Positions 35,130 through 46,577 of a stretch of 64,000 nucleotides of DNA are shown here, piece by piece. Numbering within the stretch: the first letter of the stretch is position 1; every line of letters begins with the position of its first letter. Source of the stretch: Diphasiastrum complanatum (Eukaryota > Streptophyta > Lycopodiopsida > Lycopodiales > Lycopodiaceae); the NCBI GenBank assembly GCA_029204225.1, contig CM055113.1, forward strand, positions 6,973,852 through 7,037,851, written 5' to 3'. The notes beneath the pieces were generated by a model. That model was not told the origin of the DNA, searched no databases, and saw nothing but the letters and a program-made list of their open reading frames with translations. The translations under genes were made by a program, and so were the position numbers.

Positions 35130-35714
35130 CGTGAATTGAACATAATCAAGAATGCAAATAACCAAAGCATGAATACTTTCACACATGTCGGGAAAGTACA
35201 AAGAATTATGAATGTATGACATAGCCTTCTACTCAGGTTTAGAGAGAGAATATGAATTCAAGCTTACAAATCAAGATCCAAAATGATATGAAGTAGCTTC
35301 AATGCTTGATTCATCATCAAAATTAGTGAGCATTCTCACTTACATTTATGGTGGATGTAATAGCTCGAGGTAGAGCAGCCCACAAACCACTTTCTTACAC
35401 ATCTAATAGTGAATTCTACTCTTAACTTGACATGACCTATCAACTTACATGCATGTATATCCACCTACCTCTACCTACTTTCTACATGTGGCAATCTCTC
35501 AAGTACAAATGTACAAATCTACTTGCATGTGTCCATAACAACTCTTGCATGCCTTGCATGTCACATTGGAAAACTTGGACTTTATGCATGTGTGGTGGCT
35601 CGAGTTTCTACTTGCCCAAATTTGGCATTTTCAAGTTGAAAACCTACATCCATGATGGTGTAAATTTCATCAAACCCCCAAAAGTCCAAATAGATGGCTT
35701 TTTCATTTTCAACA
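35130..35714 (-). repeat. 3' LTR of copia B', truncated
   Basis: On the minus strand it starts TGTTGAAAATG after the purine tract CTTTTTAGGAGGAG (complement at 35715-35728). It matches 47470-48053. Homology stops at about 35130, next to the 350-bp repeat. Confidence 0.85.
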
Positions 35715-35744
35715 CTCCTCCTAAAAAGTTATCTATTTGACTTG

Positions 35745-35977
35745 AACATTGATCTTGGAATTAATCCAAGGTTGGACCTATGCTTGATGAAGGAATTTTT
35801 GCCCAAAGATTTGGTGAGCAAATCTGCAATATATGATGATGTGTCAATGTGCTCTAAATAGATTTCTCCTCCAATGAGCTTCTCTCTCATGAAGTGGTGT
35901 GCAACTTCAATGTGCTGCTCCTTGCATGAAATATTGGGTTGTTGGCAAGAGCTTGTGCTGAAATATTATCACACATG
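35745..35977 (-). pseudogene. Copia B' RNase H, C-terminal part
   Basis: The minus strand encodes the terminal RNase H and tail region, matching 14233-14460 of element B, including the part for HFMREKLIGGEI-like sequence and a leucine-rich end. It is cut at the C insertion, where the ACATG duplication marks the break; the other half resumes at 40848. Confidence 0.75.
35973..35977 (+). repeat. Target-site duplication ACATG of element C (left copy)
   Basis: ACATG precedes the 5' LTR and recurs at 40848-40852 after the 3' LTR, inside B' RNase H sequence. Confidence 0.88.
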
Positions 35978-36251
35978 AGTTAGAATTAAAGTAGAATCAC
36001 TGTGTTACTGTACTGTGGGTCCTATCAGTGGATAAGAATTAGTTGGCCTCGCCACAAGGCAAGTCGACGGGACACGCGTCCCGCCAACGGCAACCGGGGT
36101 CATGCATGAGTTGCCTGAGTGAACAACTATATGTACAGTGTAATTTCATTTTGAGAAATACAGTTGCTATGTGAGCTTGTTGTGGAGAGTGTTTTCTGTC
36201 TATGTTACTGTGTAGCATGATCTGTGTTCCTGTGCAAAGCAAATTCTAAGT
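35978..36251 (+). repeat. 5' LTR of element C
   Basis: Short LTR of 274 bp followed immediately by the PBS. A GC-rich hairpin (CGGGAC, loop ACGC, GTCCCG) lies near 36068-36083. Confidence 0.9.
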
Positions 36252-36264
36252 TGGTATCAGAGCC
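36252..36264 (+). other. Primer-binding site of element C
   Basis: TGGTATCAGAGCC, complementary to initiator Met-tRNA, adjoining the LTR. Confidence 0.93.
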
Positions 36265-36695
36265 GTACAGGGAGTGTACACAGTACAACATCGCCGTTGA
36301 AGAGAGCTTCGGGAGAACTGTCTTTTGAGAGTTCGGGGTTTACAGCGGGTTGAAGACGAAAAGAGAAGCACTGGTGCATGGTTTCTAGTTTATAGAGGCT
36401 TGCTAAGCTCAGTAGAGGGATTATTAGCCTGTGCATAGCATCAGGCAGTGAAAAATTTGGTGAAAAATTGACAATTTTGAAGCCAGCTGAAAATTGAAAC
36501 CGGGTTTGGGGTTACGATTTTTATACATAACTGGTGATTTCTTCGCTGTTTGTGCACCGTTTTGGATGTCGTAAGGACAGGAAGGAAGCTAATCACATTG
36601 TCAACCAGCCATGGAGAGATTCTGAGGTTTATGTCAAAGATTTGTCTCCAAATAGTTAACCTAGCAGATTTGCGGTAAAAGGTGAAAAAAGCCAC
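36265..36695 (+). other. Element C leader
   Basis: About 430 bp without a clear frame. The N-terminal ~70 residues expected of a Tnt1-type gag are not visible, so part of gag is deleted or decayed here. Confidence 0.6.
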
Positions 36696-37223
36696 TTGAC
36701 GACCTTCATTAACTTGTCAGTGAAGGATCACATCATTACCCACATTTGTGATGCTGTTACACCCAGACAGGCATGGGATGTGCTAAAGGAGCAGTTCGAG
36801 ACATCAAATCTATCAAGAATCATGTTTCTGAAGTCAAAGTTGAATAGTGCCCGCATGGAGCAAGGAGAGCACATTCAGACATACATGACCAGAATCAAGA
36901 CAATGAGAGATGAACTGCATTCTATTGGTGAGCGCATACGTGATGTGGAGCTGGTGCACGATGCATTGTGCGGCATTGCAGAACCCTATCAGATGTTTGT
37001 GAGCGGAATAGCATCAAGAAAAAGATTGCCAACCTTTGACGAGCTGGCAAGGGCAAGGGCAAGAAGAAGTCTAAGCAGCAATTTGCCAAGTCTCAGGAGG
37101 ATGAGGGATCTTCCAGTAAAACTAAGAAGAAAGGCAAGTGCTTCCATTGTGGTAAAAAGGGCCATTGGAAGAGTGAATGTCGCAAATTCCTGGCGGAACA
37201 AGGGAAACCAAAACAACAGGTAA
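36696..37223 (+). pseudogene. Element C gag, N-terminally truncated
   Basis: UBN2-type gag: AWDVLKEQFETSNLSR, MEQGEHIQTYMTRIKTM, and LVHDALCGIAEPYQMF. A frameshift near 37050 moves the basic linker and the knuckle CFHCGKKGHWKSEC (about 37139-37182) to another frame. The first codon here is only the first in-frame ATG. Confidence 0.85.
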
Positions 37224-38874
37224 CCTTGTCGATGAGGGTGAGATTGAAGACTCTAGCATCTTCATATCTGCATTGTCATCTAATCAAAATGATCAAGCAT
37301 GGTATATTGACTCGGGAGCCACAAGACACATGACAGGTAACAAGAATTGGTTCAGTAGCTTGAAGGTGTTGGATAATGGAACATCTGTTTCACAAGCAAA
37401 TGGTGAGGTGTGCAAGATCAAGGGGATAGGCACCGTTTCAATCCAACTACCTGATGACAAAAGCGGGATGATCAGGGAGGTACTTTATGTACCAGAATTG
37501 AAGGAAAATCTACTTTTTGTAGGAGTCATTACTGATCAAAAGTTGAAAGAAGAATTCGCCCATGATCGTTGCTTTGTGAAGGATGTGAACCAAAAGTTCA
37601 AAGTTATTGCAGATGGAGTAAGAGAGCCCAATACAAAATTGTACAGATTAAATGCTACAATTAAGGGGCAACACAGACTTGTATCGTCCATTCCATCGCA
37701 AACTGAGTTGTGGCATAAGAGGCTTGGTCACTTGAACTTGGGAAGCCTCAATTTGATGAGAAAATTGGAGATGGTAACAGGATTGCCTACCATAGATGAT
37801 CACTTGATATCGATGTGCGAATCCTGTGTATATGAGAAGCAACATCGAGAGAAGTTCAATAAAGGGGGTGTTGCAAGAGCAAAGAACATCCTGGATTTAA
37901 TCCACACAGACTTATGCGGGCCTATGAGGACTATGTCCTTAGGTAAAGCCTTCTATTTCATGACCTTTATTGATGATATGTCACGTAAGACGTGGATCTA
38001 CTTCTTGAAGAAGAAATCAGATGCATTTGATAACTTCAAGAGCTTCAAAGCATTGGTCGAAAATCAGACAGGTAGGAAGATCAAAGTCCTAAGATCATAT
38101 AGTGGAGGTGAGTACAAGTCTAATGACTTCAATGATCTTTGTGATCGATGTGGGATTTAAAGACAATTTACGCAAGCTCATACTCCTGCTCTCAATGGTG
38201 TAGCTGAGCGCAACAATCGTACGATTGTGGAAAGTTCCAGATCTATGCTAGCTGAGATGAAACTACCAAAAGATTTTTGGTCAGAAGCATGTAGCACGAC
38301 AGTCTATCTTCAAAATAGGAGTCCTACCATTGCCATACCAAAGATAACACCTGAGGAAGCATTCATGAAGAAGAAGCTAAAGGTGAACCACTTGCAAATC
38401 TTTGGATGTAAGGCCTTTGTACACATTCCTAAGGAAGAGAGACGTAAACTTGATGTAAAAGCTATCAAGTGCATGTTCCTAGGATATGATGATCGTGTGA
38501 AGGGCTATAGATGTTTTGATCCAGTCAAAAACAGAATCCATATAAGTCGTGATGTTATCTTTGATGAATCCAAGATGTATGAAGACGAGGATGCTGAGAA
38601 GATAGACACATCCAGTGGGAAAGATGGTATAGTGAGGATACCACCTGATGATGATCCATTCATTGACCTTCCGATTGATGAACATGAGGATACATCTCAA
38701 GATACTGCTACTCAACCTCAAGAGACAGGTTGGAGAGGTAGGGACAAACCTTTTGGTGCAAGAAGGATTGAAGTTACAGGTGACAAACGCAAGGAGAAGA
38801 ATGTACCGTGGGATACATTTTCACTAGGAAGCCGATCACCTGACATGAAGCTCCCTAAGCCGCGACATAGATGA
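37177..38874 (+). pseudogene. Element C protease and integrase
   Basis: Protease WYIDSGATRHMTG, then pre-integrase LWHKRLGHLNLGSLNLM and CESCVYEKQH (the HHCC zinc site). The integrase core has FIDDMSRKTW and VLRSYSGGEYKS, in which the second catalytic aspartate appears replaced by Tyr (SYSGG for SDNGG). After TAA at 38158-38160 comes GVAERNNRTIVESSRSML with the catalytic Glu. KLPKDFWSEACST and FGCKAFVHIPKEER follow. The altered Asp and the stop mean no active integrase. Confidence 0.87.
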
Positions 38875-38989
38875 CTTTTCAGGATCATCTAACCAGGGAG
38901 AGCTACGAAGATCAACAAGAGAGAAGACACTACCTGAAAGGTATGAAGAAAATTATGCTCTCTTATCTAGCATTATTCAAAGCAAAGAA

Positions 38990-40519
38990 CCTTCGACTTA
39001 TGGTGAAGCGAAGGATGATGACATTTGGGTCAAGGCCATGGGAGAGGAGATGGAGTCAATTGCTAAACATAGCACATGGGACTTAGTAGAACCACCAGTT
39101 GGCAAGAAACCCATTGGTTGCAAATGGGTATACAGGACTAAGTACCATGCAGATGGAAGTATAGCAAAGCACAAAGCAAGATTGGTGATCAAAGGGTACG
39201 CACAAAATAAAGGCATCGACTATGAGGAGACCTTTGCACCGGTTTGTAAGTGGAATACTCTACGTCTACTTATTGCTTTAGCTTCACATTTTGGTTGGCC
39301 TTTGCATCAGATGGATGTGAAATCTGCTTTTCTAAATGGCGAGGTAGAAGAAGAAGTGTTCATAGATCAACCTGAAGGCTTTGTAACGAAGGGACAGGAA
39401 AATAAAGTATGCCACTTGAAGAAAGCGCTTTATGGTCTTAAACAAGCACCACGTGCGTGGTATAGTAGGATTGATGCCTACTTTCGTTCAAAGGGGATGG
39501 TGAGAACACATTCTGATCAAAATCTATATGTCTTATGATTTGATGGTATGGTTGCTTTGATTGCTCTTTATGTTGATGACTTGATTACTACCGGAAATAA
39601 TCAAGAGATGATAGACATGATCAAGAAAGACCTCATGGAACAATTCGAGATGACAGATCTCAGCCTAATGCATTATTGCCTTGGAGTAGAAGTGTGGCAA
39701 AAAGGACATGAAGTGGGTTTAACACAAGTGAAGTATGTCAAAGAGTTGCTGCACGGGTTTAGGTTGCAGGACTGCAAACCAGTAAACACTCCTATTGAAC
39801 CAGGCAAAAAGCTTTCTAAGCTTGATGAGTCACAGTCATTTGATGCTACGTTGTATAGACAGTTAGTAGGGAACTTGATTTACCTTATCACGATTAGACC
39901 AAATATATGCTATGTTGTTGGCATTGTAAGTCAGTTCATGGCAGCACCTATGGAAATGCATTGGAAGGCAGCTAATCGCATTTTGCATTATGTGAAAGAC
40001 ATTTCAGAATATGGCTTGATTTACAGGAAGCATGATGGTTTACCTGAGTTGTGTGGCTATGTGGATGCGGATTGGGGAGGTGACTATGATGATCATAGAT
40101 CCACCACAGGGTATGTATTCCAGTTTTGTAGTAGTTGCTTTTCCTGGTCTAGTAAGAAGCAAAGTACAATTGCTCTTTCCACCACATAAGTACAGTATAA
40201 GGCAATGTGTAGTGTAGCACAAGAAGCTATATGGTTGAGACAAATCTTGGAAGAAATTGGCATGAAGCAAAAAAATCCCACGACTTTACATAGCGACAGT
40301 CAGAGCGACATTCAACTAGCAAAGAATCCAGTGTTCCATGTGAGAACTAAACACATTGAGATTCAGTATCACTTTATACATGAGAGGCTACTGAGTCATG
40401 AAATTCATGTTGTTCATTGTAGCACAGAAGAACAACTAGCTGATATTTTCACTAAGCCACTTACTGGAGAAAAGTTTGATAAGTTTAGATCAAAGCTTTC
40501 TGTACTTCAAGTTTGTTGA
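38990..40519 (+). pseudogene. Element C reverse transcriptase and RNase H
   Basis: RT: PIGCKWVYRTKYHADGS, YEETFAPVCKWNTLR, KSAFLNGEVEEEVFIDQP, LYGLKQAPRAWYSR, then after a TGA at 39536-39538 ALYVDDLITTGNN (the catalytic YVDD). RNase H: GYVDADWGGDYDDHRST, SSKKQSTIALSTT, then after TAA at 40187-40189 the tail with HSDSQSDIQLAKNPVFHVRT and HYIEIQYHF-type sequence. Few lesions in 1.5 kb. Confidence 0.9.
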
Positions 40520-40573
40520 CTTTAAAGCTATGTATATGACTGTATAAGAAGTAGACTCTACTTTAAGGGAGAG

Positions 40574-40847
40574 AGTTAGAATTAAAGTAGAATCACTGTG
40601 TTACTGTACTGTGGGTCCTATCAGTGGATAAGGATCAGTTGGCCTTGCCATGAGGCAAGTCGACGGGACACGCGTCCCGCCAACGGCAACCTGGGTCATG
40701 CATGGGTTGCCTGAGCGAACAACTATATGTACAGTGTAATTTCATTTTGAGAAATACAGTTGCTATGTGAGCTTGTTGTGGAGAGTGTTTTATGTCTGTG
40801 TTACTGTGTAGCATGATCTGTGTTCCTGTGCAAAGCAAATTCTAAGT
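40574..40847 (+). repeat. 3' LTR of element C
   Basis: Partner of 35978-36251, same length. It is preceded by AAGGGAGAG and followed by the ACATG duplication (40848-40852). Confidence 0.9.
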
Positions 40848-40852
40848 ACATG

Positions 40853-42060
40853 ATCAATGGTAGATCATCTTTCTTGATTGTCTTTAGCTCCAAAAGCAAA
40901 AGCCATAGGACTTCTTTTGTTGTAGTAGTAAGTGCTTTGTATTTAGCTTTACAAGATGAGAGAGATATTGTATCTTGATTTTTAGAGAGCCAAGATATTA
41001 GATTTCCACCAAGATATATAACATATGCACTTGTAGATTTTCAGTCCACTCTATCACTAGCAAAATCCGAGTCAGAATAGCCAATGATAGAAAGGTCTTC
41101 ACTTTTGTATAACAAACCATAATCTTAGGTTGAAGATAGGTACCTTAGTAGGCCACTTTCCAATGATAAATAGTAGGATTTTGCATTGATTGACTCAATT
41201 TATGAACACTAAAATTTACATTAGGCCTAGATATGGTAAGCCATATTAAGGAGCCAATAAGACTTCTAAAAAGGGTGATGTCAATGAAGACCTTTCATCT
41301 CCCTTATTAGGATCTTTTACAACTTGCTCCATTGGAGTATATATGTCTTACAATCTAACATATTAAATTTTTTCAACATAGAAAGAGCATACTTGGATTG
41401 ACATATAAAAGTTTGACCATTATGAAAGTCAATCTCTAGGCCTAAGATGAAGTGCAATTCTCCAAGATCTTGCATCTTGAATTCATTTCCAGGTGGAACT
41501 TTAGTTTCTTCAACTAAATTGATACAACTTCCACTTAGGATAATATCATCAACATAAACTAGAAGCATGACAATATCACTAGCATGAAACTTTACATACA
41601 AGGAAGGATCATAGTCACTAAGATTAAATCCTAGTGAGAGAAGGAAGGAATTAAGTCTAGCATACTAAGACCTTGGTGCTTTCTTAAGTCCATAGAGACT
41701 TTTAAATAGCAAGCAAACTTTGGACTCATCCTTGATGAATTCTTGAGGTTGTTCCATGTGAATCTCCTCTTCAAGATAACCATTCAAAAAAGCATTGGAG
41801 ACATTGATTAGGAATACCTTCCACTTGAAATAGGTAGCAAGAGATATGATAGTCCTTTTTGTCACCATCTTTGCCACGGGTGCAAAGGTTTCTTCATAAT
41901 CAAGTCCATAAATTTGTGCAAATCCCTTTTCACATAATCTTGTCTTATATTTGTTGATTGTGCCATCTTGATTATATTTGATATGAAATACCCATTTGCA
42001 TCCAATAATATGCTTGTTGGATGGAGGATCCACTGAGCTGCCATGTGTTATTGGTGATCA
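40853..42060 (-). pseudogene. Copia B' RT and proximal RNase H
   Basis: On the minus strand: IIGCKWVFHIKYNQDGTI, YEETFAPVAKMVTKR, NAFLNGYLEEEIHMEQP, SLYGLKKAPRS, then VMLLVYVDDIILSG, HFILGLEIDFHNG, and the RNase H start with many lesions between 40853 and 41300. It matches element B closely, with more stops. Confidence 0.85.
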
Positions 42061-42369
42061 ATGCATCGTATTCTCGTTTTATTGCTTCAAACCACTCCTT
42101 GGAATTGCTTCTTGGACATTACTTGGCTCATCATGTGATATAAAATATGCAGATCCACTTGCTTGCCTTTGTCAACATATGAGAGCCTCTTAGGCTCGGA
42201 TCTTTCTCTCAATGATCTTCTAGGTGAGAAAACTCAAGGTGACTCCTCCTCAATTCTCGGCCTCATCTCTCCATAATTGTCTTCAAGAGATATAATAGGT
42301 GATTCTCTTTGAGATGACTTGAACTCGGCCTCATCCAAGTTGAATTTTTGATCTTCAAAAAATGTGACA

Positions 42370-43057
42370 TCTCTACTCAATTATCTTTGAGGTAGAGGGA
42401 ATATGAGCAAAGCATGTACTTCCAAAAACTCTAAGGTGATCAACCTTAGGCTTGATGTTGAACAAGACTTCATATGGTGATTTTACTTTAAGAGCATTGT
42501 GAGGTAATCTATTGCACAAATAGTTTGCACAATTTATAGCTTCTCCCCAAAAGTCAATAAGTAAAGAGGCTTCAATTCGAATTGCTTTAGCACACTCACA
42601 TAAGGATCGATTTTTTTTTTCAGCACAAGAGAATTCTCTCTTGATCCCTTCTTGCTCACAATAGTCATGGAATTTATTGGAGACATACTCTCCATCTCCA
42701 TCACATCTCAAAGCTTTAACTTTGAAAAAAAATTGTTTTTCAACATAAGCTTTGAAAGCAAAGAAATAATCATACACCATAGCTTTAAAAGAAAGGAAAT
42801 ATAACCAAGTGTATCTTGTGAAATCATCAATAAAAGTAACAAGAAAGTGGCACCTCCCTTGCTTTTAGATGATGCAAATTGAACATCTAAGTGGATCAAT
42901 TCCAATGGAGGTGTAGTCTTGATAGAAAACTTAGGAATGGCTTCTTATGTGATTTTGCTATTGCACAAGCCTCACATGACTTGATCTCTTTGGAAAGTGA
43001 TCTTGGTAAGCCAATGGCTTTTGCATCTTTGACCATAGAAAGCATAGATTTGAAATT
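42370..43057 (-). pseudogene. Copia B' integrase
   Basis: FKVKALRCDGDGEYVSNKF carries the second catalytic Asp; a small deletion follows (FSCAEKKNRSLCECAKAIR lacks the usual PFQNGVAE stretch but keeps a Glu). WGEAINCANYLCNRLPH and VFGSTCFAHIP are present. The N-terminal part up to 43057 holds LDVQFASSKSKGG and part of the pre-integrase domain, then meets the D insertion. Confidence 0.82.
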
Positions 43058-43060
43058 GGG

Positions 43061-43640
43061 ATGAGCTTGGATCATCTCAAGGAGGAGGCAAGTGATCTAC
43101 CTCAATCTATCTTCCAAGATGGTGGAACTCATGAAGATAGTGCTTTGGCAAATGCACATGGAGAGTTGTTGCCAAGGAGGTCTACTTGTCATCAATTCTC
43201 TAATCTTGTTCATTTGGATGATTTCATTTCATCATGTAGAAGCAAAGATAGTGCTATTTCATGTGACTTCTTGCTTGAAAACTTCAATTGGAGGTACCTC
43301 TTATCAAAAGTGCTTGATATGAAGATTACAATAGTTGATACTTTGAGGATCTTTAGATCCACTTTCTTTGCCAATATTTCTTTGCACATAAGGAGTAAGG
43401 AGGATCCAATTTCAATAAGAGGATGATGGTAGGATTCTCAAATCTACCAAAATTCCAAGTGTATGATGGAGATTTGCCAAGGCTTGAGGAGGAGTCTTCT
43501 CAAAACATGGTTTCAAGGGGATCTTCAAGGGGCAAGGCTGAGTCTTTGTGGCTCAAAGTTCATGGTAAAGAGAGGCAAGTTTCAGGTGGTATTCACTCCA
43601 ACATATTCTCTCATGCTTCTCTTTCATAACTTGATGTACC
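43061..43640 (+). pseudogene. Degenerate copia integrase C-terminal piece (element D)
   Basis: VDTLRIFRSTFFANISLHIR and MMVGFSNLPKFQVYD correspond to the copia blocks VDHLRVFGC.CF..IPL and VMVGYS...A(Y). The ~75 residues before them (SLDHLKEEASDLPQ and onwards) do not match copia and may be rearranged sequence. A stop and frameshift lie at about 43425. Confidence 0.55.
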
Positions 43641-43686
43641 ATCTTGCTTTTATGAGGTTTCTACATCTCATAGTTGGAGTGAGGTA

Positions 43687-44121
43687 ATGCTTGTCTTGTA
43701 TCATGCCTCTAGTATGGACATATTACTTGTCATTCATGGCTTAGATATGTTTCCAAATTACTTAGAAAGCAAGTGGTTGTTGAGTCATCAAGTGTATGCT
43801 CTTGGATCTAGTAAGAGCAAGAATGAGCTTGTTGCTCATAGTTTGAAAAATCATGCTTTTACATCGTTTGAGGCATTTTGTAAACTTCTCTTGAGATTAA
43901 GTGAAGCATCCAAAGAGGACACTTACATACTTGAGAAAGTATTTAGCCTCAAGAAGATCAAGATTTCATTTGATTTCAAGATTAGATCCATCATGGATAA
44001 AGTTCATAGTATGTGGACTAGTCAAGCTAGAATGCTTAATCTTGATGATAAACACTTTTGCTCATCTTATGATCTTAATCTCTATGATCTTTGTGATCTT
44101 TATGAGGCATTGAGGCCCTGA
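43687..44121 (+). CDS. Unrecognised 144-codon ORF within element D
   Basis: An uninterrupted frame between the integrase piece and the 3' LTR, on the element's coding strand. It has VIHGLDMFPNYLESKWL, AFCKLLLRLSEASKEDTY, IRSIMDKVHSMWTSQARM and ends YDLCDLYEALRP. The composition (balanced K/E/L/S, no poly-residue runs) is compatible with coding, but it matches no RT, RNase H or known extra gene that I recognise. It may be a decayed RT in a wrong frame, a captured gene, or chance. Confidence 0.3.
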   Translation: MLVLYHASSMDILLVIHGLDMFPNYLESKWLLSHQVYALGSSKSKNELVAHSLKNHAFTSFEAFCKLLLRLSEASKEDTYILEKVFSLKKIKISFDFKIRSIMDKVHSMWTSQARMLNLDDKHFCSSYDLNLYDLCDLYEALRP

Positions 44122-44399
44122 TTTTCATCATGGTGAAGCCATATTCATGCAAATGGTACTTTCAAATCAAAGATCATCATCAAGCAGGGAGGAAACACAT
44201 TGGTATAGTGCAAATTGGTGGAATGCTCTTCAAAGGTGTTGGCAAATAATTTCTACCAAAGAAATCTTATCATGGATTTGGTGAGGTGCTGATATGATGG
44301 ATCCTTTTGCTGGTTTTTTACTTCATATGCATACCAAAGGATCCACCCAAAAAATTTCACAAACTCCTTGATCTTACCAAGCTACATTTTGAGGAGGAT
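44122..44399 (+). other. Element D 3' non-coding region and polypurine tract
   Basis: No frame. It ends in TTTTGAGGAGGAT, directly before the LTR start TGTGAAAC. Confidence 0.6.
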
Positions 44400-45228
44400 T
44401 GTGAAACATTGTCAAAAATCTATATTGGTTATTTTATGATTCTATGTATGTGACTACATTTCACATGTGTGGAGCATGTTCCCACATGTGTAAAATAGCT
44501 AGAAATAGTTTCTATTGTTGACTTTAGGGGTATCATAGAGATTGCTAGTCAAGCATCTTGGTGTCACTAGGTGATAGGGCCAATTTTGGCTTTAGAGGTC
44601 AAATGGTCAAGTACACATGTTTTGCCATGATTAGGCCAAATTTCAATTGTGATGTAACTCGATCTAGTTAGGTTGCTTACACATGTCAAGTTTAGGTTTG
44701 ATGAGTGATGCACCCTATGTGGTGGCAAAAGTCAAAGGGTCCAATCATAAGAGAGAGATGTGTTGGAAGGGTCCAATCAAAAGTGAGGGATGTTGCATCA
44801 CTCATCCAATAGGATTAGAGGGGATATGTTTAAGGGGTCCACTAGGAATTAAGCTTGGATCTCCACGAGTTTCTATATGTACTTTCATTCCCTTCATTAA
44901 TGTATGAGAGATCTATGAGTTTTTTGAGTCAATTTGGAGATTTGCCAATTTTGATGTATTGTCTTCTCTCTCTAGATGAGCCCAAAAGTGGTATTTTCTC
45001 TCTCTACTCGAGGAGAGGAGCTTTTGGGGACTTAGTTTATTTCATGAAGTCTTCCACACGTGTGAAACACCTTTTGGTAATGAATGAATGCATGTAGAAT
45101 GGTCTTTTTGCCTTAGATCTTGTCATTGATCTTGAATTTCAATCAATACGTGGATCTATAGTGCATGAGCCAAGCTTAGGAGATCAATTTCACACATTAG
45201 GGCACTCCCACATGTGTGAATTTTCACA
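44400..45228 (+). repeat. 3' LTR of element D
   Basis: It starts TGTGAAAC and ends TTTTCACA (829 bp). Palindromes CACATGTGTG at 44462 and 45209 and CACACGTGTG at 45055 lie near its two ends, with a further half-altered copy at 44483. Inside are repeated GGGTCCAATCA(T/A)AAG units (about 44738-44830). Confidence 0.85.
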
Positions 45229-46577
45229 ACCATATCTAGATCCATGTGCAAGGATCTTATCACCTTTTTTAATAGTACAAGTATTGATATTGAATTTCAC
45301 ATCAAGTCCGTGATCAAGCAATTTACCAACACTAATCAAGTTTTTTGAGAGTTTAGGAACATGAAGAACATTGGCAAGAAGTAAAACTTTAGAAGATGCA
45401 AGCTTTAAAGGAATACTCCCAACTCCTTCAATAATACATTCATGATCATTTATTCTTAAGGCTAATAGCTCCTTTTGGGCCCATCAAAATTTACAATGGA
45501 TATTATATTGCATTAATAAATCCAATGTACTAAAAGTACATGATATATTGATTTCTCAAAACCTTCATTAGGTACGATAGAATCAAAATAATTCTTGGAG
45601 CAACACATATGTGATGATGCACCACTATCAATATACCAAGATCCATCCTTCTTAAAGGGTGTAGATGAAAAACTGAACACCATAAGGGATCTTTCTCCTT
45701 CACTTGCAATAGAGTCTTCTTCTTTCTCATTGATAATGTTGGCTTGCTTGAGTTTATTCTTCTTTTTGAAGCAATTAGTGCAATAATGCCCCTTTTTTCC
45801 ACAAAAGAAGCACTTGATCTTATTCTTCTTGGATTTGGAGGTAAAAGATTGAGATGAATCATCTTCTTCTTCTCCATCTTTGTCTTTGTCCTTGGCTTTG
45901 TCTTTGTTGAAGGCTTGATATTGTTGATTCTTGCTCCTTCCTTTATGCTTGTCCTTGACAAAGAGAGCTTTGCCATCTTCAATATGTTTGAGCTTGTTCA
46001 TCCTTGAGAGTTCATACTTGTGTCTTGTTTCCTCAGAAATTAGAATTCCTTGAAGAGCCTCCAAGTTGGGTAGCTCCTCGTTAATAGCAAAATATTGAAC
46101 AAGGTTATCATAATTTTCTTTCAAGCCATTCAGAATGACTTGTAATAGCTCATCTTGGTTGATTGTGACACCAACACAAACAAGCTCCCTATTAAGATCT
46201 TTGATCCTCAATAGATAGTTGGATGCACTCTCCTCACTTCTTTGGAAACTTTGAAAAATCTTATTTCTAAGAGTGAGAATTCTAGAAGTGTTCTTAGATT
46301 CATAGATAGCCTTGAGTGCATCCCAAGCTTCTTTGGAAGTAGTGCAAGATCCAATCTCTCTTAAGATCTCATTAGAGATATTCATTTTTATAAAATGAAG
46401 AGCCATCCTAGCTCTCGTTTTATGTTTTGGTACATCAACTTGTACTTGAGGTTCCTCCTCAATGTCCATTACATCTTGAAGTATAAGAATAGACTCCATT
46501 CTAACCTTCCAGATTGAATAGTTGGAGGTATTTAATCTTTCATTAGCTTCTAAGAGATATCCACCCATAGATGCCAT
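45229..46577 (-). pseudogene. Copia B' gag and protease
   Basis: ATG at 46577 starts MASMGGYLLEANERL and NYSIWKVRMES. An open frame of about 355 codons follows with ARMALHFIKMNISNEILREI, the knuckle CFFCGKKGHYCTNC and the protease site WYIDSGASSHMC. Just after it a ~90-bp insertion (about 45455-45545) breaks the protease; the remainder runs to the D insertion at 45229. It is one of the better preserved gags in the window. Confidence 0.87.

Larger units (their letters stand above)
35978..40847 (+). mobile_element. Ty1/copia element C (Tnt1-like), nearly complete
   Basis: A 4870-bp plus-strand element with two 274-bp LTRs, PBS TGGTATCAGAGCC, gag, CCHC knuckle, protease, integrase, RT, RNase H and a purine tract (AAGGGAGAG) before the 3' LTR. 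The LTRs differ at about 10 of 274 positions, mostly transitions. With the ACATG duplications as outer limits, the LTRs begin AGTTAGAAT and end ATTCTAAGT rather than TG...CA. It is inserted in B' in the opposite orientation. Confidence 0.92.
43058..45228 (+). mobile_element. Copia element D, 5'-truncated, inserted in B'
   Basis: A plus-strand insertion between two parts of the B' pre-integrase region. Its right end is a complete LTR (44400-45228) with a purine tract in front (TTTTGAGGAGGAT). Its left end stops abruptly without LTR or gag, so the 5' half is lost. The internal part keeps one integrase piece and an unrecognised ORF. Confidence 0.72.
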
